In this document: positions 46,684-55,632 of the stretch, piece by piece | Position numbering within the stretch: the first letter of the stretch is position 1 | Layout: the number at the start of each line of letters is the position of its first letter | DNA from: Aestuariibaculum marinum | GTDB taxonomy: Bacteria > Bacteroidota > Bacteroidia > Flavobacteriales > Flavobacteriaceae | Direction: 5' to 3' | Assembly: GCF_014596975.1 (NCBI RefSeq) | Contig: NZ_JACVXD010000001.1 | Span: forward strand, 492,928 to 556,927 | DNA length: 64,000 nt | The notes under the pieces: model-generated | What the model was told of the DNA's origin: nothing | Database searches by the model: none | The model's input: only the letters and a program-made list of their open reading frames with translations | Made by a program: the position numbers and the translations under genes

Positions 46684-46712
46684 AAAAAAATATAAAGTCC
46701 TTAAAATTAAGA

Positions 46713-46748
46713 AATCCTATGTTGTTTGTAATGAAACAACATAGGATT
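46713..46748. terminator. 15-bp perfect hairpin between ric and the membrane protein gene
   Basis: Arms 46713-46727 and 46734-46748 pair perfectly around a 6-nt loop. There is no strong T-run on the minus strand, so it may be an attenuator or an RNA-stabilising stem rather than a full terminator. Confidence 0.6.
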
Positions 46749-46777
46749 AATGTATAACCATTAGTTAAAGAACAATA

Positions 46778-47500
46778 CTAACAAAATTTACTTTCCAGTT
46801 TTTCGGCCGCTGGAAATAAGATGTTATTCTCTAAATGGATATGTAAATGCAAATCTTCTTCAAACTCTTGAAGCATCGCAAATGTTACTCGGTAGGTGTT
46901 GCAAGCATCGGCTGGAGGCGTGTAATTATCTGTAATTTCAGCAATTTTTCTAAATCTAACCCCTTCATTATCGTGTTCTTTCATCATCATGGCTATTGGG
47001 TTTTTAACGGTCCCAAACCCTGGAGCTTCCACCTCGATATCCGCTAACTCTGCCTTTACTAATTTTTTAACAAAGGGAAACAATACCAACTCTTCCTTTT
47101 TCATGTGCTGTGCTAATTCTCCTGCCGAAGCTGTAAACAACTCGTTTACTTCAAAAAGTTCAGGATGTCTTTCACCGTGCACTCGACATAGCTTATCTAA
47201 AAACTGTTTTAAAATGGGTATTTTATCTTCTACGTATCGGTGATGTTTTTTTTCAATATAATCTACAAGTAAATCTAAAGGCCATGATTTATAATCGATA
47301 GTTTGATTGCCCTGTGAGTTTAAAACCTGCTCCAAACGATCCACCAATTCACTAGTTTCAATTCCATTTTTTTCACATACATCTTCCAGTGTTCTATTTC
47401 CTCTACAGCAAAAATCGATGCCGTATTGCGTAAAAACTGCTGCTGTTCTAAAATCTTCTGCAACAAATTCTCCAACTTGTTTTTGTGTTATCGTACTCAT
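46778..47500 (-). CDS. ric: Ric/ScdA/YtfE iron-sulfur cluster repair protein
   Basis: 240 residues: an N-terminal DUF542 domain (CC at 31-32 in DFCCRGNRTLEDVC) and a di-iron hemerythrin domain (H ligands in YIEKKHHRYV, GERHPEL, HMKKEELVLFP, MKEHDNEG, LHLHIHLENNILFP). It repairs Fe-S clusters damaged by nitric oxide and may store NO. It is encoded 11 bp after the qNOR stop, so it is expressed with NO reduction. Confidence 0.93.
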   Translation of the reverse strand: MSTITQKQVGEFVAEDFRTAAVFTQYGIDFCCRGNRTLEDVCEKNGIETSELVDRLEQVLNSQGNQTIDYKSWPLDLLVDYIEKKHHRYVEDKIPILKQFLDKLCRVHGERHPELFEVNELFTASAGELAQHMKKEELVLFPFVKKLVKAELADIEVEAPGFGTVKNPIAMMMKEHDNEGVRFRKIAEITDNYTPPADACNTYRVTFAMLQEFEEDLHLHIHLENNILFPAAEKLESKFC

Positions 47501-47511
47501 AATATCTACTA

Positions 47512-49758
47512 TTAATTATTCTTTGTTATTTTATTTTTTAAAGTTAAATCGAATACAAACCAACAGGTTGTAACGATACCTACTGCAAAAATGACATCGC
47601 CAATGGTTCTTAACCATTTTAATGTAATCATGGTCGGGTCTTGCATTAATTCTGATGAACGTGCATACCACATACCGTGTTCAATACTTTCAACAGCCTG
47701 CCAAATCCCCATAGGTAGTAAGCTTAATAAAGCCATTCCTAATAGTCCTAAGTTTAATGACCAAAATGTAATTTTTAATAATTTATTATTCCAGTTTACA
47801 TTCCTGTATAAACTTCGTAATACAAAAAGCATTAAACCAATTCCAAGCATACCATAAACTCCGAATAAAGCTGTATGTCCATGTAATGGAGTGGTATTTA
47901 AACCTTGTACATAGTATAGTGCAATTGGTGGATTGATGATGAACCCAAAGATTCCAGCTCCTAAAAAATTCCAAAAGGCAACGGCAATCATGAAATAAAT
48001 AGGCCATTTATAATCTTCTAACCATTTTGTTACTTTTGATAATTTGTAATTATGGTAAGCTTCATAGCCAATTAAGGTTAACGGAACCACTTCTAAAGCA
48101 CTAAATGTAGCGCCTAGAGCCATGACAGCTTTTGGAGTTCCGCTGAAATACAAATGGTGAAACGTTCCTAAAATACCGCCAGACATAAAAATAATGGTAG
48201 CCAACAATACATTTAATGTTGCTGTTTTGGTTTTTAATAATCCTAAGCGAACAAACAAAAAGGCGATAACAACGGTTGCAAATACTTCGAAGAAGCCTTC
48301 TACCCACAGATGTACAACCCACCATCTCCAGTATTCGGCCATCGCTAAATTAGTGTGTCTTCCCCACATTAATCCCGAAGCATAAAAAAGAGCAATAGCA
48401 CTACAAGACACTAAGAACATAATGATAAGGTTCTTTTCTTCGGTTTTACTCTTTAAAACAGGTAATAACGGTCTTACCATTAATGCCAGCCATAAGAACA
48501 AGCCTATTAATAGGAATATTTGCCAGAACCTTCCAAGATCGACATATTCATAACCTTGATGCCCAAACCAGAAATTATTAACGAGATTTAACTTTTGCAT
48601 CACCCCTAACCATTGTCCGGCCATAGAGCCTAAAACAATAATTAAAAGCGCAATAAATAAGAAGTTAACTCCAAATTTCTGAAACTTTGGATCTTTTCCT
48701 GAAACCGCCGGAGCAATATACAATCCTGTAGCTAACCAAGCGGTTGCAATCCAGAAAATAGCCAGTTGCGTATGCCAGGTTCGAGTAACGGAATATGGTA
48801 ATATTTTGTCTAAGGCAAAACCATAAAATCCATCGCCTTCAACACCGTAATGTGCAGTTACAATACCTAAAAGCATTTGTAAAACCATTAATAAAGTCAC
48901 AACCCAAAAGTATTTTTTAACTAGATGCATACTTGGTGTCATGCCTTGTTTCAATAACGGATCTTTGGCTGGTGGTGGTAATGATTCATCTTCACCAGAT
49001 TTTACATGATAAAACACCAGTATTCCAATACATAATATCAATAAAATAATACTAACACCAGACCAAACCATTAAATCCATAGTTGGTTCATTTCCTACCA
49101 AATCGTCGGCAGGCCAATTGTGCGTATAACTAACGTGACTGTTTGGACGTTCGGTTACCGTTGCCCATGTTGCCCAAAAGAAAAAGGCATTCATTTTATG
49201 CATTTTAGCTTCATCCTTAATGGTGTTTATAGGAATAGCATAATCAGCACGAAGTTTATCGAATTTAGGATCATTAGTGAATAATCCTTTATAATAATCG
49301 CTTAAATAATTTATAGCTTCTACCCTGTTCTCTGAGATGGTAATGGTGTTAACTGATTTATTAAATGTATTTGTTCTTAAATCGTTTTGTAATCTTACTT
49401 TTAAAGCAGCCTGTTGCTCTTCGGTTACAGCATCATAATTTTTTCCGAAATCATCTTGAGCATAAATATTTAAAATATAAGTCGCTTCTCTGTGTAACCA
49501 ATCGGCAGTCCAGTCTGGAGCAACATAAGCGCCATGCCCCCAAACAGACCCTAGTTCCTGCCCTCCTATACTCTGCCAGATATTCTGACCATCTTTAATT
49601 TCAGATTCTGTGAAAATAATATCCCCTTTTGTAGATATAATGGATTCTGGGATTGGTGGTGATTGCTGATAAATTTCGAAGCCGTAATACCCTAATACGC
49701 TAAACGAACTTATCATAACTGCTGCAAATAGTAACCAGAGCTTTTTTTCTTTCTTCAT
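47512..49758 (-). CDS. norZ: Quinol-dependent nitric oxide reductase (qNOR)
   Basis: 748 residues, single-subunit NOR. The N-terminal half has a periplasmic domain that replaces NorC without a heme CxxCH, and the catalytic half has 12 helices with heme ligands (WHTQLAIFW, HLWVEGFFEV, FHHLYFSG, HGHTALFGVYGM). The Glu residues near the Fe-B site are present (VEGFFEV). It reduces NO to N2O using menaquinol. It partners with nirK upstream in the chain and with ric downstream. Two NsrR-type boxes lie in its promoter. Confidence 0.95.
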   Translation of the reverse strand: MKKEKKLWLLFAAVMISSFSVLGYYGFEIYQQSPPIPESIISTKGDIIFTESEIKDGQNIWQSIGGQELGSVWGHGAYVAPDWTADWLHREATYILNIYAQDDFGKNYDAVTEEQQAALKVRLQNDLRTNTFNKSVNTITISENRVEAINYLSDYYKGLFTNDPKFDKLRADYAIPINTIKDEAKMHKMNAFFFWATWATVTERPNSHVSYTHNWPADDLVGNEPTMDLMVWSGVSIILLILCIGILVFYHVKSGEDESLPPPAKDPLLKQGMTPSMHLVKKYFWVVTLLMVLQMLLGIVTAHYGVEGDGFYGFALDKILPYSVTRTWHTQLAIFWIATAWLATGLYIAPAVSGKDPKFQKFGVNFLFIALLIIVLGSMAGQWLGVMQKLNLVNNFWFGHQGYEYVDLGRFWQIFLLIGLFLWLALMVRPLLPVLKSKTEEKNLIIMFLVSCSAIALFYASGLMWGRHTNLAMAEYWRWWVVHLWVEGFFEVFATVVIAFLFVRLGLLKTKTATLNVLLATIIFMSGGILGTFHHLYFSGTPKAVMALGATFSALEVVPLTLIGYEAYHNYKLSKVTKWLEDYKWPIYFMIAVAFWNFLGAGIFGFIINPPIALYYVQGLNTTPLHGHTALFGVYGMLGIGLMLFVLRSLYRNVNWNNKLLKITFWSLNLGLLGMALLSLLPMGIWQAVESIEHGMWYARSSELMQDPTMITLKWLRTIGDVIFAVGIVTTCWFVFDLTLKNKITKNN

Positions 49759-49786
49759 AGTAATTGTTTTGGTTTTAAATTTATTT

Positions 49787-49802
49787 AGGATAATTTTGTC
49801 TT
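49787..49802. promoter_or_regulatory. NsrR-type operator candidate, qNOR proximal
   Basis: AGGATAATTTTGTCTT, 29 bp upstream of the qNOR start codon, placed where a repressor would block transcription. Confidence 0.6.
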
Positions 49803-49851
49803 ATTTATGATTAAAAAATATATTTATAAATTATTCTCCCATTGTTTAATT

Positions 49852-49867
49852 CGGATAATTTTATCCT
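49852..49867. promoter_or_regulatory. NsrR-type operator candidate, shared qNOR/Rrf2 region
   Basis: CGGATAATTTTATCCT, with perfect 6-bp arms GGATAA/TTATCC. It lies 19 bp past the end of the Rrf2 gene and 94 bp upstream of the qNOR start. Confidence 0.55.
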
Positions 49868-49885
49868 ATTTTATAGCAATTTTTT

Positions 49886-50320
49886 TTAGCGCCGTAAAAA
49901 GGTATCTCCTTCTTTAATATCTAATGCTAAATCTTCAAGGTTAGTAGATTCTAACATCGTTTTAAGCTCTTCTCTAACTACTTTAAACTTATCGTGCATC
50001 GGGCAGGGACGATCTTCATCACAAGCTTTTAAACCAAGTCCGCAACCTTTATAAATATTATCACCATCAATGGCATCAACAATATCTGATAACTTAATAT
50101 CTTTAATTCTGTTTTTATCGATTTCAAAACCACCATAAGCCCCTTTAACAGATTGAATAACGTTATGTCTTACCAATGCCTGCAAAATTTTGGCTGTGAA
50201 CGCTTGAGGTGAATCAATTTCTGCCGCTATTTCCTTGGGACTCACTCGTCTACCCTCAAAAGAATTAAGTGCTATAAAAATGGATGCTCTAATACCGTAT
50301 TCACAAGCTTTTGAAAACAT
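49886..50320 (-). CDS. nsrR: NsrR-like Rrf2-family NO-sensing repressor
   Basis: 144 residues: an N-terminal winged helix (MFSKACEYGIRASIFIAL; recognition helix near SPQAFTAKILQALVRHN) and a Cys loop C93, C100, C106 (GCGLGLKACDEDRPCPMHD) with spacing suited to an Fe-S cluster. E. coli NsrR uses three Cys at similar positions. It is upstream of qNOR on the same strand; an NsrR-type box (AAGATAAAAAAGTCTT, 50364-50379) precedes it, suggesting autoregulation. NO would release it from DNA, switching on norZ and ric. Confidence 0.88.
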   Translation of the reverse strand: MFSKACEYGIRASIFIALNSFEGRRVSPKEIAAEIDSPQAFTAKILQALVRHNVIQSVKGAYGGFEIDKNRIKDIKLSDIVDAIDGDNIYKGCGLGLKACDEDRPCPMHDKFKVVREELKTMLESTNLEDLALDIKEGDTFLRR

Positions 50321-50363
50321 ATATTAAATTTATAATGGCAAATATAATAACAGATTTTTAATT

Positions 50364-50379
50364 AAGATAAAAAAGTCTT
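50364..50379. promoter_or_regulatory. NsrR-type operator candidate upstream of the Rrf2 gene
   Basis: AAGATAAAAAAGTCTT inside a longer inverted repeat TTAAGA...TCTTAA, 44 bp before the start codon. Confidence 0.5.
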
Positions 50380-50676
50380 AATTAATTTTTAGTTTTATTT
50401 AAAATAACAAATTTTCCTAATTCGATATTAATTGTAAAACCCCAATACACCTCTCAGATTGAAAACAATGAGTATAATTGAAATTTATGTAAACCTTTAT
50501 TTAATCACTTCATATGAGGAATTAGACTGGGTTATTACTTACGTTGTTTATGGTTCCGGTTTCAGTTCCATTCAATGTAAAATCAAAACTTGACCAAAAG
50601 TTCAGTTTACTACCCTTTTTAGATTGTCTTAACGAAGCTAAAAACTAAATCCATATATTTTTTATAACTTTGAAGC
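50380..50676. other. Intergenic region before the HYC_CC_PP gene
   Basis: No ORF or strong hairpin is visible. A TAnnTTTG box (TAACTTTG, 50665-50672) sits only 4 bp before the ATG at 50677, so the transcript could be leaderless or nearly so. Confidence 0.4.
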
Positions 50677-51090
50677 ATGCCAAAACTTCTGTTACATAAG
50701 ATATTTGCTTTAGGACTTATAGTCTTAATGCTTATTTCTACTACATCGTTTACAGTGCAAAAACGCTATTGTCATGATGATTTAGTGGGTGTTTCTTATT
50801 TCTCAAAAATGAAGGCATGTTATAAAAAGGAATTGATTATAACAAAATCTAGCATCAATAGTAAAAATTGCTGCACTGATGATGTAGATGTAATAAAGGG
50901 AAAAGAATCAATAAAAAATTCCTCTTTAGAAGATTTTAATCTTACCTCAAAAATTTTCTTTACATCCTTTACTCTTACTTATTTAAGTTTATTTGAGTCT
51001 TTTGAGGCTCGTGAGTCTTTCTTTATAGACTATTCGCCTCCAAAACTAACCTTTAACAGACAAGTTCTAGATCAAGTATTTATAATTTGA
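50677..51090 (+). CDS. HYC_CC_PP-family small secreted protein
   Basis: 137 residues with a signal peptide (about 8-25). The family trademarks are present in altered form: RYC at 30-32 instead of HYC, CC at 65-66 (NCCTDD) and PP in DYSPPKL. Such proteins are Bacteroidota-only and usually sit before TonB receptors for copper or other metals, as here. The function is unknown; copper binding is inferred from Cys and His content and from context. Confidence 0.8.
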   Translation: MPKLLLHKIFALGLIVLMLISTTSFTVQKRYCHDDLVGVSYFSKMKACYKKELIITKSSINSKNCCTDDVDVIKGKESIKNSSLEDFNLTSKIFFTSFTLTYLSLFESFEARESFFIDYSPPKLTFNRQVLDQVFII

Positions 51091-51173
51091 TTCTTAAAAA
51101 TTTACCGTTTTAATATTAACACTTTGAAGGTGTTATGTTAATGTTATTTGTAAATTTTTATGAAAAAGTTATA

Positions 51174-53423
51174 ATGAAAAAATATATTTATATACTGGTG
51201 TGTCTTCCTTTTATGGCCTGGTCTCAACAGGTTTTAAAAGGCCATATTTATGAAGCAAACCAAACAAACAAAAATTACCCGTTAGTAGGAGCCAATGTCT
51301 ATTGGCTAAATACTGAGATTGGGGCTGTCACCGATTTAGATGGAAGTTTCTCAATACCTTACCAATCAAATTACAAAAATTTAATCATTAGTTATGTTGG
51401 GTATAAAACGGATACTTTAAAAATAAAATCCTCGAAGGATTTAAAGCATTGGCTAAAACCAACTTCCAGTTTGGATGAAGTTGCGATTACAGCTCGAAAT
51501 AAATCAACATTTGCCTCTTATCTTAAAGCTGAGAATGTAATGACCATGAGTAGTGATGAATTGCTAAAATCGGCCTGCTGTAATTTATGTGAAAGCTTTG
51601 AAACGAACCCTTCAATAGACGTTAATTTTGCCGATGCCATAACAGGTACTCGTCAAATAAAAATGCTCGGATTAAACAGTCCGTATATTTTAACTGCTAT
51701 TGAAAGTGTACCTACTGTAAGAGGGGCTGCCCAAATCTATGGATTGAGTTTTGTACCAGGCACCTGGGTAGAAAGCATTCAAGTAACTAAAGGCACTGGA
51801 ACTGTTATAAATGGATTTGAAAGTATCGCTGGACAAATTAATGCCAAACTTCAAAAACCGGTAGAGGACAGTAAGTTGTTTCTTAATCTCTATGGTGCTG
51901 CAAATGGACGCCTAGAGTTAAATACCCACCTTAATACTAAAGTTTCTGACAAACTATATACAGGACTTTATTTGCATGGTAATTTAAGAAATCAAAAATT
52001 TGATAATAATAACGATAGTTTCTTAGATGTGCCTTTAGCAGAGCAAATTAACATCATGAACAGGTGGCAATATGTCGATTTAGAAAAAGGTATTGTGAGC
52101 TTTTTGAATGTGCGTATTTTAAATGATGAAAAGCAAACCGGGCAAGTTAATTTCAGCCCTGATAGCGACAGGTTTTCAACTACTTATTGGGGAAGTGAAA
52201 TAGATACTAAACGTTTGGATGTGTCTGGGAAATTCAGCTATGCAAATCAAGATATTACACATCGAAACTTTGACGCCCAAGCTAACTTTAGCACCCATAA
52301 TCAGCAGTCTTATTTCGGTCAGAACATTTATAACATCAATCATAATAGTTTGTATTCAAGAGCTATTTACAGTTCTATTTTAAGTAATACAATGCATAAG
52401 TTTAAAACGGGAATTAATTTCTCGTTAGATCATTATGATGAAATCACAGGAATTTATTCCAACACATCAAACTACGAACGCGAAGAAAATAGTATCGGTG
52501 CTTTTTTTGAATACAACTATGATAATCTTGGGGCGTTTAATTTAACAGCAGGTATACGTGTTGATAACAGTAATCTTTTAGGTGTTTTTGTAACACCTCG
52601 TCTTAATGTTCGTTACACACCATGGAGTCGCGGTTCACTAAAAGCTTCTCTTGGTCGGGGTAAACGCAGTGCTAATATCTTTGCAGAAAATCAAAATATG
52701 TTTGCTAGTTCAAGAAGTATCAATATTGTAAATAGCAATGGAAACATTTATGGGTTAGATCCTGAAATAGCTTGGAATTATGGTCTATCTTTTATGCAGG
52801 GATTCAATCTATTTGGAAGAACAGCAGATGTTGTTTTTGATTTCTATAAAACAGATTTTAAAAATCAAGTGGTAGTGGATTGGGAAAATCCTAATCAGAT
52901 TAGCTTTTATAATTTAAACGGAACTAGTTATGCTAACAGTTTTCAAACCGAGTTTAATTATAATGTATTACGGGGTTTAGATTTAAGATTGGCTTACAAA
53001 TATTACGATGTAAAAACGACGTATACATCCGGTAAACTTGAAAAACCATTAACGCCTAAACATCGTTTGTTTGCCAATACAGCTTATAAAACTAAAGTTA
53101 AATCTAATGGGGCGCAATGGAAATTTGATGCAACCTATAATTGGCTTGGTGAACAACGATCACCATCAACAACAGTTAACCCTGAGCTTTATCAATTACC
53201 TGATTATACTCCAACTGTTGCAACCGTAAATGCGCAAATAACTAAGGTGTTTTCCAAAGCTTTTGAGGTATATGCAGGAGCAGAGAATATTACCAATACA
53301 AGAATACAAAATCCTATTTTAGGAGCTGATAATCCATTTGGAGATTATTTTGACACCACCTTAGTATATGGTCCAATTTTTGGAAGCTCTTATTACTTAG
53401 GTTTGAGATATAGATTAAATTAA
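51174..53423 (+). CDS. TonB-dependent receptor with CC motif, probably copper-related
   Basis: The frame opens at 51135, but the Met at 51174 (MKKYIYILVCLPFMAWSQQ) gives a clean signal peptide, so I choose it. An N-terminal carboxypeptidase-like domain (about 20-105), a plug and a beta barrel ending YYLGLRYRLN follow. A SACCNLCESF motif in the plug is a metal-ligand-like feature seen in receptors next to HMA proteins. It is likely to import copper, a cofactor for the neighbouring NirK. Co-directional with the HMA gene, 16 bp downstream. Confidence 0.85.
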   Translation: MKKYIYILVCLPFMAWSQQVLKGHIYEANQTNKNYPLVGANVYWLNTEIGAVTDLDGSFSIPYQSNYKNLIISYVGYKTDTLKIKSSKDLKHWLKPTSSLDEVAITARNKSTFASYLKAENVMTMSSDELLKSACCNLCESFETNPSIDVNFADAITGTRQIKMLGLNSPYILTAIESVPTVRGAAQIYGLSFVPGTWVESIQVTKGTGTVINGFESIAGQINAKLQKPVEDSKLFLNLYGAANGRLELNTHLNTKVSDKLYTGLYLHGNLRNQKFDNNNDSFLDVPLAEQINIMNRWQYVDLEKGIVSFLNVRILNDEKQTGQVNFSPDSDRFSTTYWGSEIDTKRLDVSGKFSYANQDITHRNFDAQANFSTHNQQSYFGQNIYNINHNSLYSRAIYSSILSNTMHKFKTGINFSLDHYDEITGIYSNTSNYEREENSIGAFFEYNYDNLGAFNLTAGIRVDNSNLLGVFVTPRLNVRYTPWSRGSLKASLGRGKRSANIFAENQNMFASSRSINIVNSNGNIYGLDPEIAWNYGLSFMQGFNLFGRTADVVFDFYKTDFKNQVVVDWENPNQISFYNLNGTSYANSFQTEFNYNVLRGLDLRLAYKYYDVKTTYTSGKLEKPLTPKHRLFANTAYKTKVKSNGAQWKFDATYNWLGEQRSPSTTVNPELYQLPDYTPTVATVNAQITKVFSKAFEVYAGAENITNTRIQNPILGADNPFGDYFDTTLVYGPIFGSSYYLGLRYRLN

Positions 53424-53439
53424 TTATAAACCATAAAAC

Positions 53440-53787
53440 ATGAAAAATTTATTAGTATTAATAACCCTTTTTGTAAGCGCAATGTCTTTTGCTCAAAATA
53501 AAAATGCGAAGACTACTCTTCAAGTGAATGGGGTATGTGAAATGTGCAAGGCTCGCATAGAAAAAGCTTGTATAAAAACCAAAGGTGTTAAATCTGCAAA
53601 TTGGAATTTAGACACACATGAGTTGAGTTTAGTTTACAATGAAAATAAAACAGATTTAAAAGCCATCAAGCAATCTGTCTTAAATGCTGGCCATGATTTA
53701 AAAGATGAAAAAGCTCCTGATGAAGCCTACAATAAACTACATGGATGCTGTAAGTACAGAGATGAGAAAGTATTAGACGCACATTAA
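53440..53787 (+). CDS. Secreted HMA-domain copper-binding protein
   Basis: 115 residues; signal peptide (to SFAQ, residue 19), one HMA domain with the metal motif CEMCKARIEK (C33 and C36), and a C-terminal GCCKYRDE pair. It is a periplasmic metallochaperone, probably passing Cu(I) from the adjoining TonB receptor. The C-terminal CC could form a second site. Ends in a terminator hairpin. Confidence 0.88.
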   Translation: MKNLLVLITLFVSAMSFAQNKNAKTTLQVNGVCEMCKARIEKACIKTKGVKSANWNLDTHELSLVYNENKTDLKAIKQSVLNAGHDLKDEKAPDEAYNKLHGCCKYRDEKVLDAH

Positions 53788-53806
53788 TTAGTCTTATTTG
53801 AAATAT

Positions 53807-53861
53807 AATTTCCTTTCAATACACTCCTATAGTCTTTTGAGGAGCGCATTGAAAGGAAATT
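53807..53861. terminator. Terminator between the HMA gene and the integrase
   Basis: 14-bp arms 53807-53820 and 53848-53861 are exact complements, with an inner stem (ACTCCT/AGGAG-like) between. The genes on either side are convergent. Confidence 0.7.
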
Positions 53862-53898
53862 CATTTTAAGGCTAAAAAGATATTGTTTTAGATTGTTT

Positions 53899-55119
53899 CT
53901 ATATCGCAGCGGTTCGTTTTTCTAACTTTTGATGCAGGCTTCCCATATCTTCACTAATCTTACGCTCCACCACTCTTGCATAAATCTGAGTCGTTGACAA
54001 CTTGGTATGTCCAAGCAGTTTCGACACCGTTTCAATCGGCACACCGTTTGAAAGTGTAACTGTTGTGGCAAAGGTATGTCTGGCAACATGAAAGGTTAAA
54101 TTCTTCTTGATTCGACATACATCAGCAATCTCTTTTAAATAAGAGTTCAATTTCTGATTGGATATACTCGGGAAAATAGTTTGCTTCGAAACAGACTCAG
54201 GATGAGTTTCATATTTTCTGATGATTTCTAAAGCCTTTTGCAATAAAGGTATTTTAATAGGAACATTCGTTTTCTCTCTTTGTGAGTGAATCCAAAGCTT
54301 GCCATCAATCCCTAAACACAAATCGTTAGGCGTTAATTGCATCACATCTCCATAGGACAAACCTGTATAGCAGGCGAACACAAATAAATCCTTTATCTGC
54401 TGAAGTCTGGCTATATCAAAAGACTTATTTTCTATAGCTTCCAATTCTTCGGCCGTTAAAAAGCAACGTTCCTTTTTATCATATTTCGCTTCAAACTTTA
54501 TAAAAGGATCTTTATCTATCCATTCCATTATAAAAGCTAAACTTACCAGTTTTCGTAACCGTTCAATATGTTTCATAACGGTATTATTACTCATATTTTC
54601 CTGAGTCTTTAAAAACCGCTCAAAATCAATAATGAATTGATAATTTAGCTCTGAGAGATACATATCGGTTGTGCCATACTTCAACTTTAAAAACTTAAAG
54701 ATGTACTTATGCGTTGTGAAGTAGTTCTTTTGGGTTCCCCACCGTAAAGTGGACTGCATATGGATATTATGATAATCTATAATATCCGTTAATGCTTGAC
54801 GAGAGTCATCCTCTCCCAAATATTGGGATTTAATGATACTGGAACTAATGAGCTTACCTTCTCTTTTTAAATTTTGATAAATCTCGAAGAGATCGACATT
54901 AACCTGCTTTAAAAATTCATTGATTAATTTAGGTTCATCACCTAAGCCTTTTAATCGACTTTTATTAGAATCCCATTCCGAAATAAGGACTTTTCGTTTT
55001 AAGGATAGTTCGGCTCGTTTGCCATTTACCGTAATACGAGCATAAAGGGGCGCTTTTCCGTTTTGGATACTGGATTGCTTCAGCCAAAACAGAACACTGA
55101 AAGTTTGTGTGGTTTTCAT
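53899..55119 (-). CDS. Tyrosine recombinase/integrase, Bacteroidota type
   Basis: 406 residues: an N-terminal Arm-binding domain, SAM-like core-binding domain (about 100-205) and catalytic domain (about 215-390). Catalytic residues: HVAR(H) supplies His and Arg, LLGH the next His and QIYARV the nucleophilic Tyr. The first Arg is Ser (TGLSYGDV), as in IntDOT of CTnDOT, where activity is kept. It lies 205 bp from the 3' end of tRNA-Pro, the usual position of an island integrase. Confidence 0.9.
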   Translation of the reverse strand: MKTTQTFSVLFWLKQSSIQNGKAPLYARITVNGKRAELSLKRKVLISEWDSNKSRLKGLGDEPKLINEFLKQVNVDLFEIYQNLKREGKLISSSIIKSQYLGEDDSRQALTDIIDYHNIHMQSTLRWGTQKNYFTTHKYIFKFLKLKYGTTDMYLSELNYQFIIDFERFLKTQENMSNNTVMKHIERLRKLVSLAFIMEWIDKDPFIKFEAKYDKKERCFLTAEELEAIENKSFDIARLQQIKDLFVFACYTGLSYGDVMQLTPNDLCLGIDGKLWIHSQREKTNVPIKIPLLQKALEIIRKYETHPESVSKQTIFPSISNQKLNSYLKEIADVCRIKKNLTFHVARHTFATTVTLSNGVPIETVSKLLGHTKLSTTQIYARVVERKISEDMGSLHQKLEKRTAAI

Positions 55120-55172
55120 ACACTTTTGTTTTTAAAATTGAACATTAGAAACAAAAGCCAAATCAAATTGCT

Positions 55173-55209
55173 CGGTTACCTTTTTATACGTTTTTAAATG
55201 TGGTAACCG
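55173..55209. repeat. Inverted repeat upstream of the integrase
   Basis: CGGTTACC (55173-55180) and GGTAACCG (55202-55209) with a 21-nt spacer, between the integrase start and tRNA-Pro. It could be an integrase arm or regulatory site. Confidence 0.4.
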
Positions 55210-55265
55210 AATAGGTCACATTTTTATTTAAATGAATTCAAATAATATGAACCCCTAAAAACGCC

Positions 55266-55299
55266 AAAACCTTGATAATCATAAAATTACCAAGGTTTT
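55266..55299 (-). terminator. Hairpin after tRNA-Pro
   Basis: A 9-bp stem AAAACCTTG/CAAGGTTTT lies about 25 bp beyond the tRNA 3' end, followed on the minus strand by a short T-run. Confidence 0.5.
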
Positions 55300-55323
55300 G
55301 TTACTTATTGATCTCTGATCTAG

Positions 55324-55398
55324 TCGGGGTGGCAGGATTCGAACCTGCGACCTCCTGCTCCCAAAGCAGGCGCGATAACCGGGCTACGCTACACCCCG
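55324..55398 (-). tRNA. tRNA-Pro (UGG)
   Basis: Minus-strand 75-nt tRNA: acceptor CGGGGTG/CACCCCG-type pairing (CGGGGT with ACCCCG, plus discriminator A), T-loop GGTTCGAATCCTGCC-like arm, anticodon stem CCTGC/GCAGG and loop TTTGGGA giving anticodon UGG. No CCA is encoded. Probable integration target of the adjoining integrase. Confidence 0.92.
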
Positions 55399-55448
55399 AA
55401 GTGTAAATTATATTTCTTTAACCGGCTGTTTTAAAAGAAATTTTTTTG

Positions 55449-55532
55449 CGGAGAGACGGGGACTCGAACCCCGGCGACAGTTACCCGTCGACAGATTAGC
55501 AATCTGCTCCATTACCACTCTGGCACCTCTCC
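55449..55532 (-). tRNA. tRNA-Ser (GCU)
   Basis: Minus-strand class II tRNA, about 84 nt, with acceptor GGAGAG/CTCTCC, a T-arm GGGGTTCGAGTCCCC, an extra arm around GTCGACGGG and the anticodon loop TTGCTAA giving GCU. Discriminator G, as expected for tRNA-Ser. Confidence 0.9.
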
Positions 55533-55632
55533 TTAAACTTTTAATTATGAACTTGCGCAATCGTTTTTGCGGTTGCAAATGTAAGCGATACTTGAGATAC
55601 TCACAACTATTTTTTGCACTTTTTTTTGAAAA

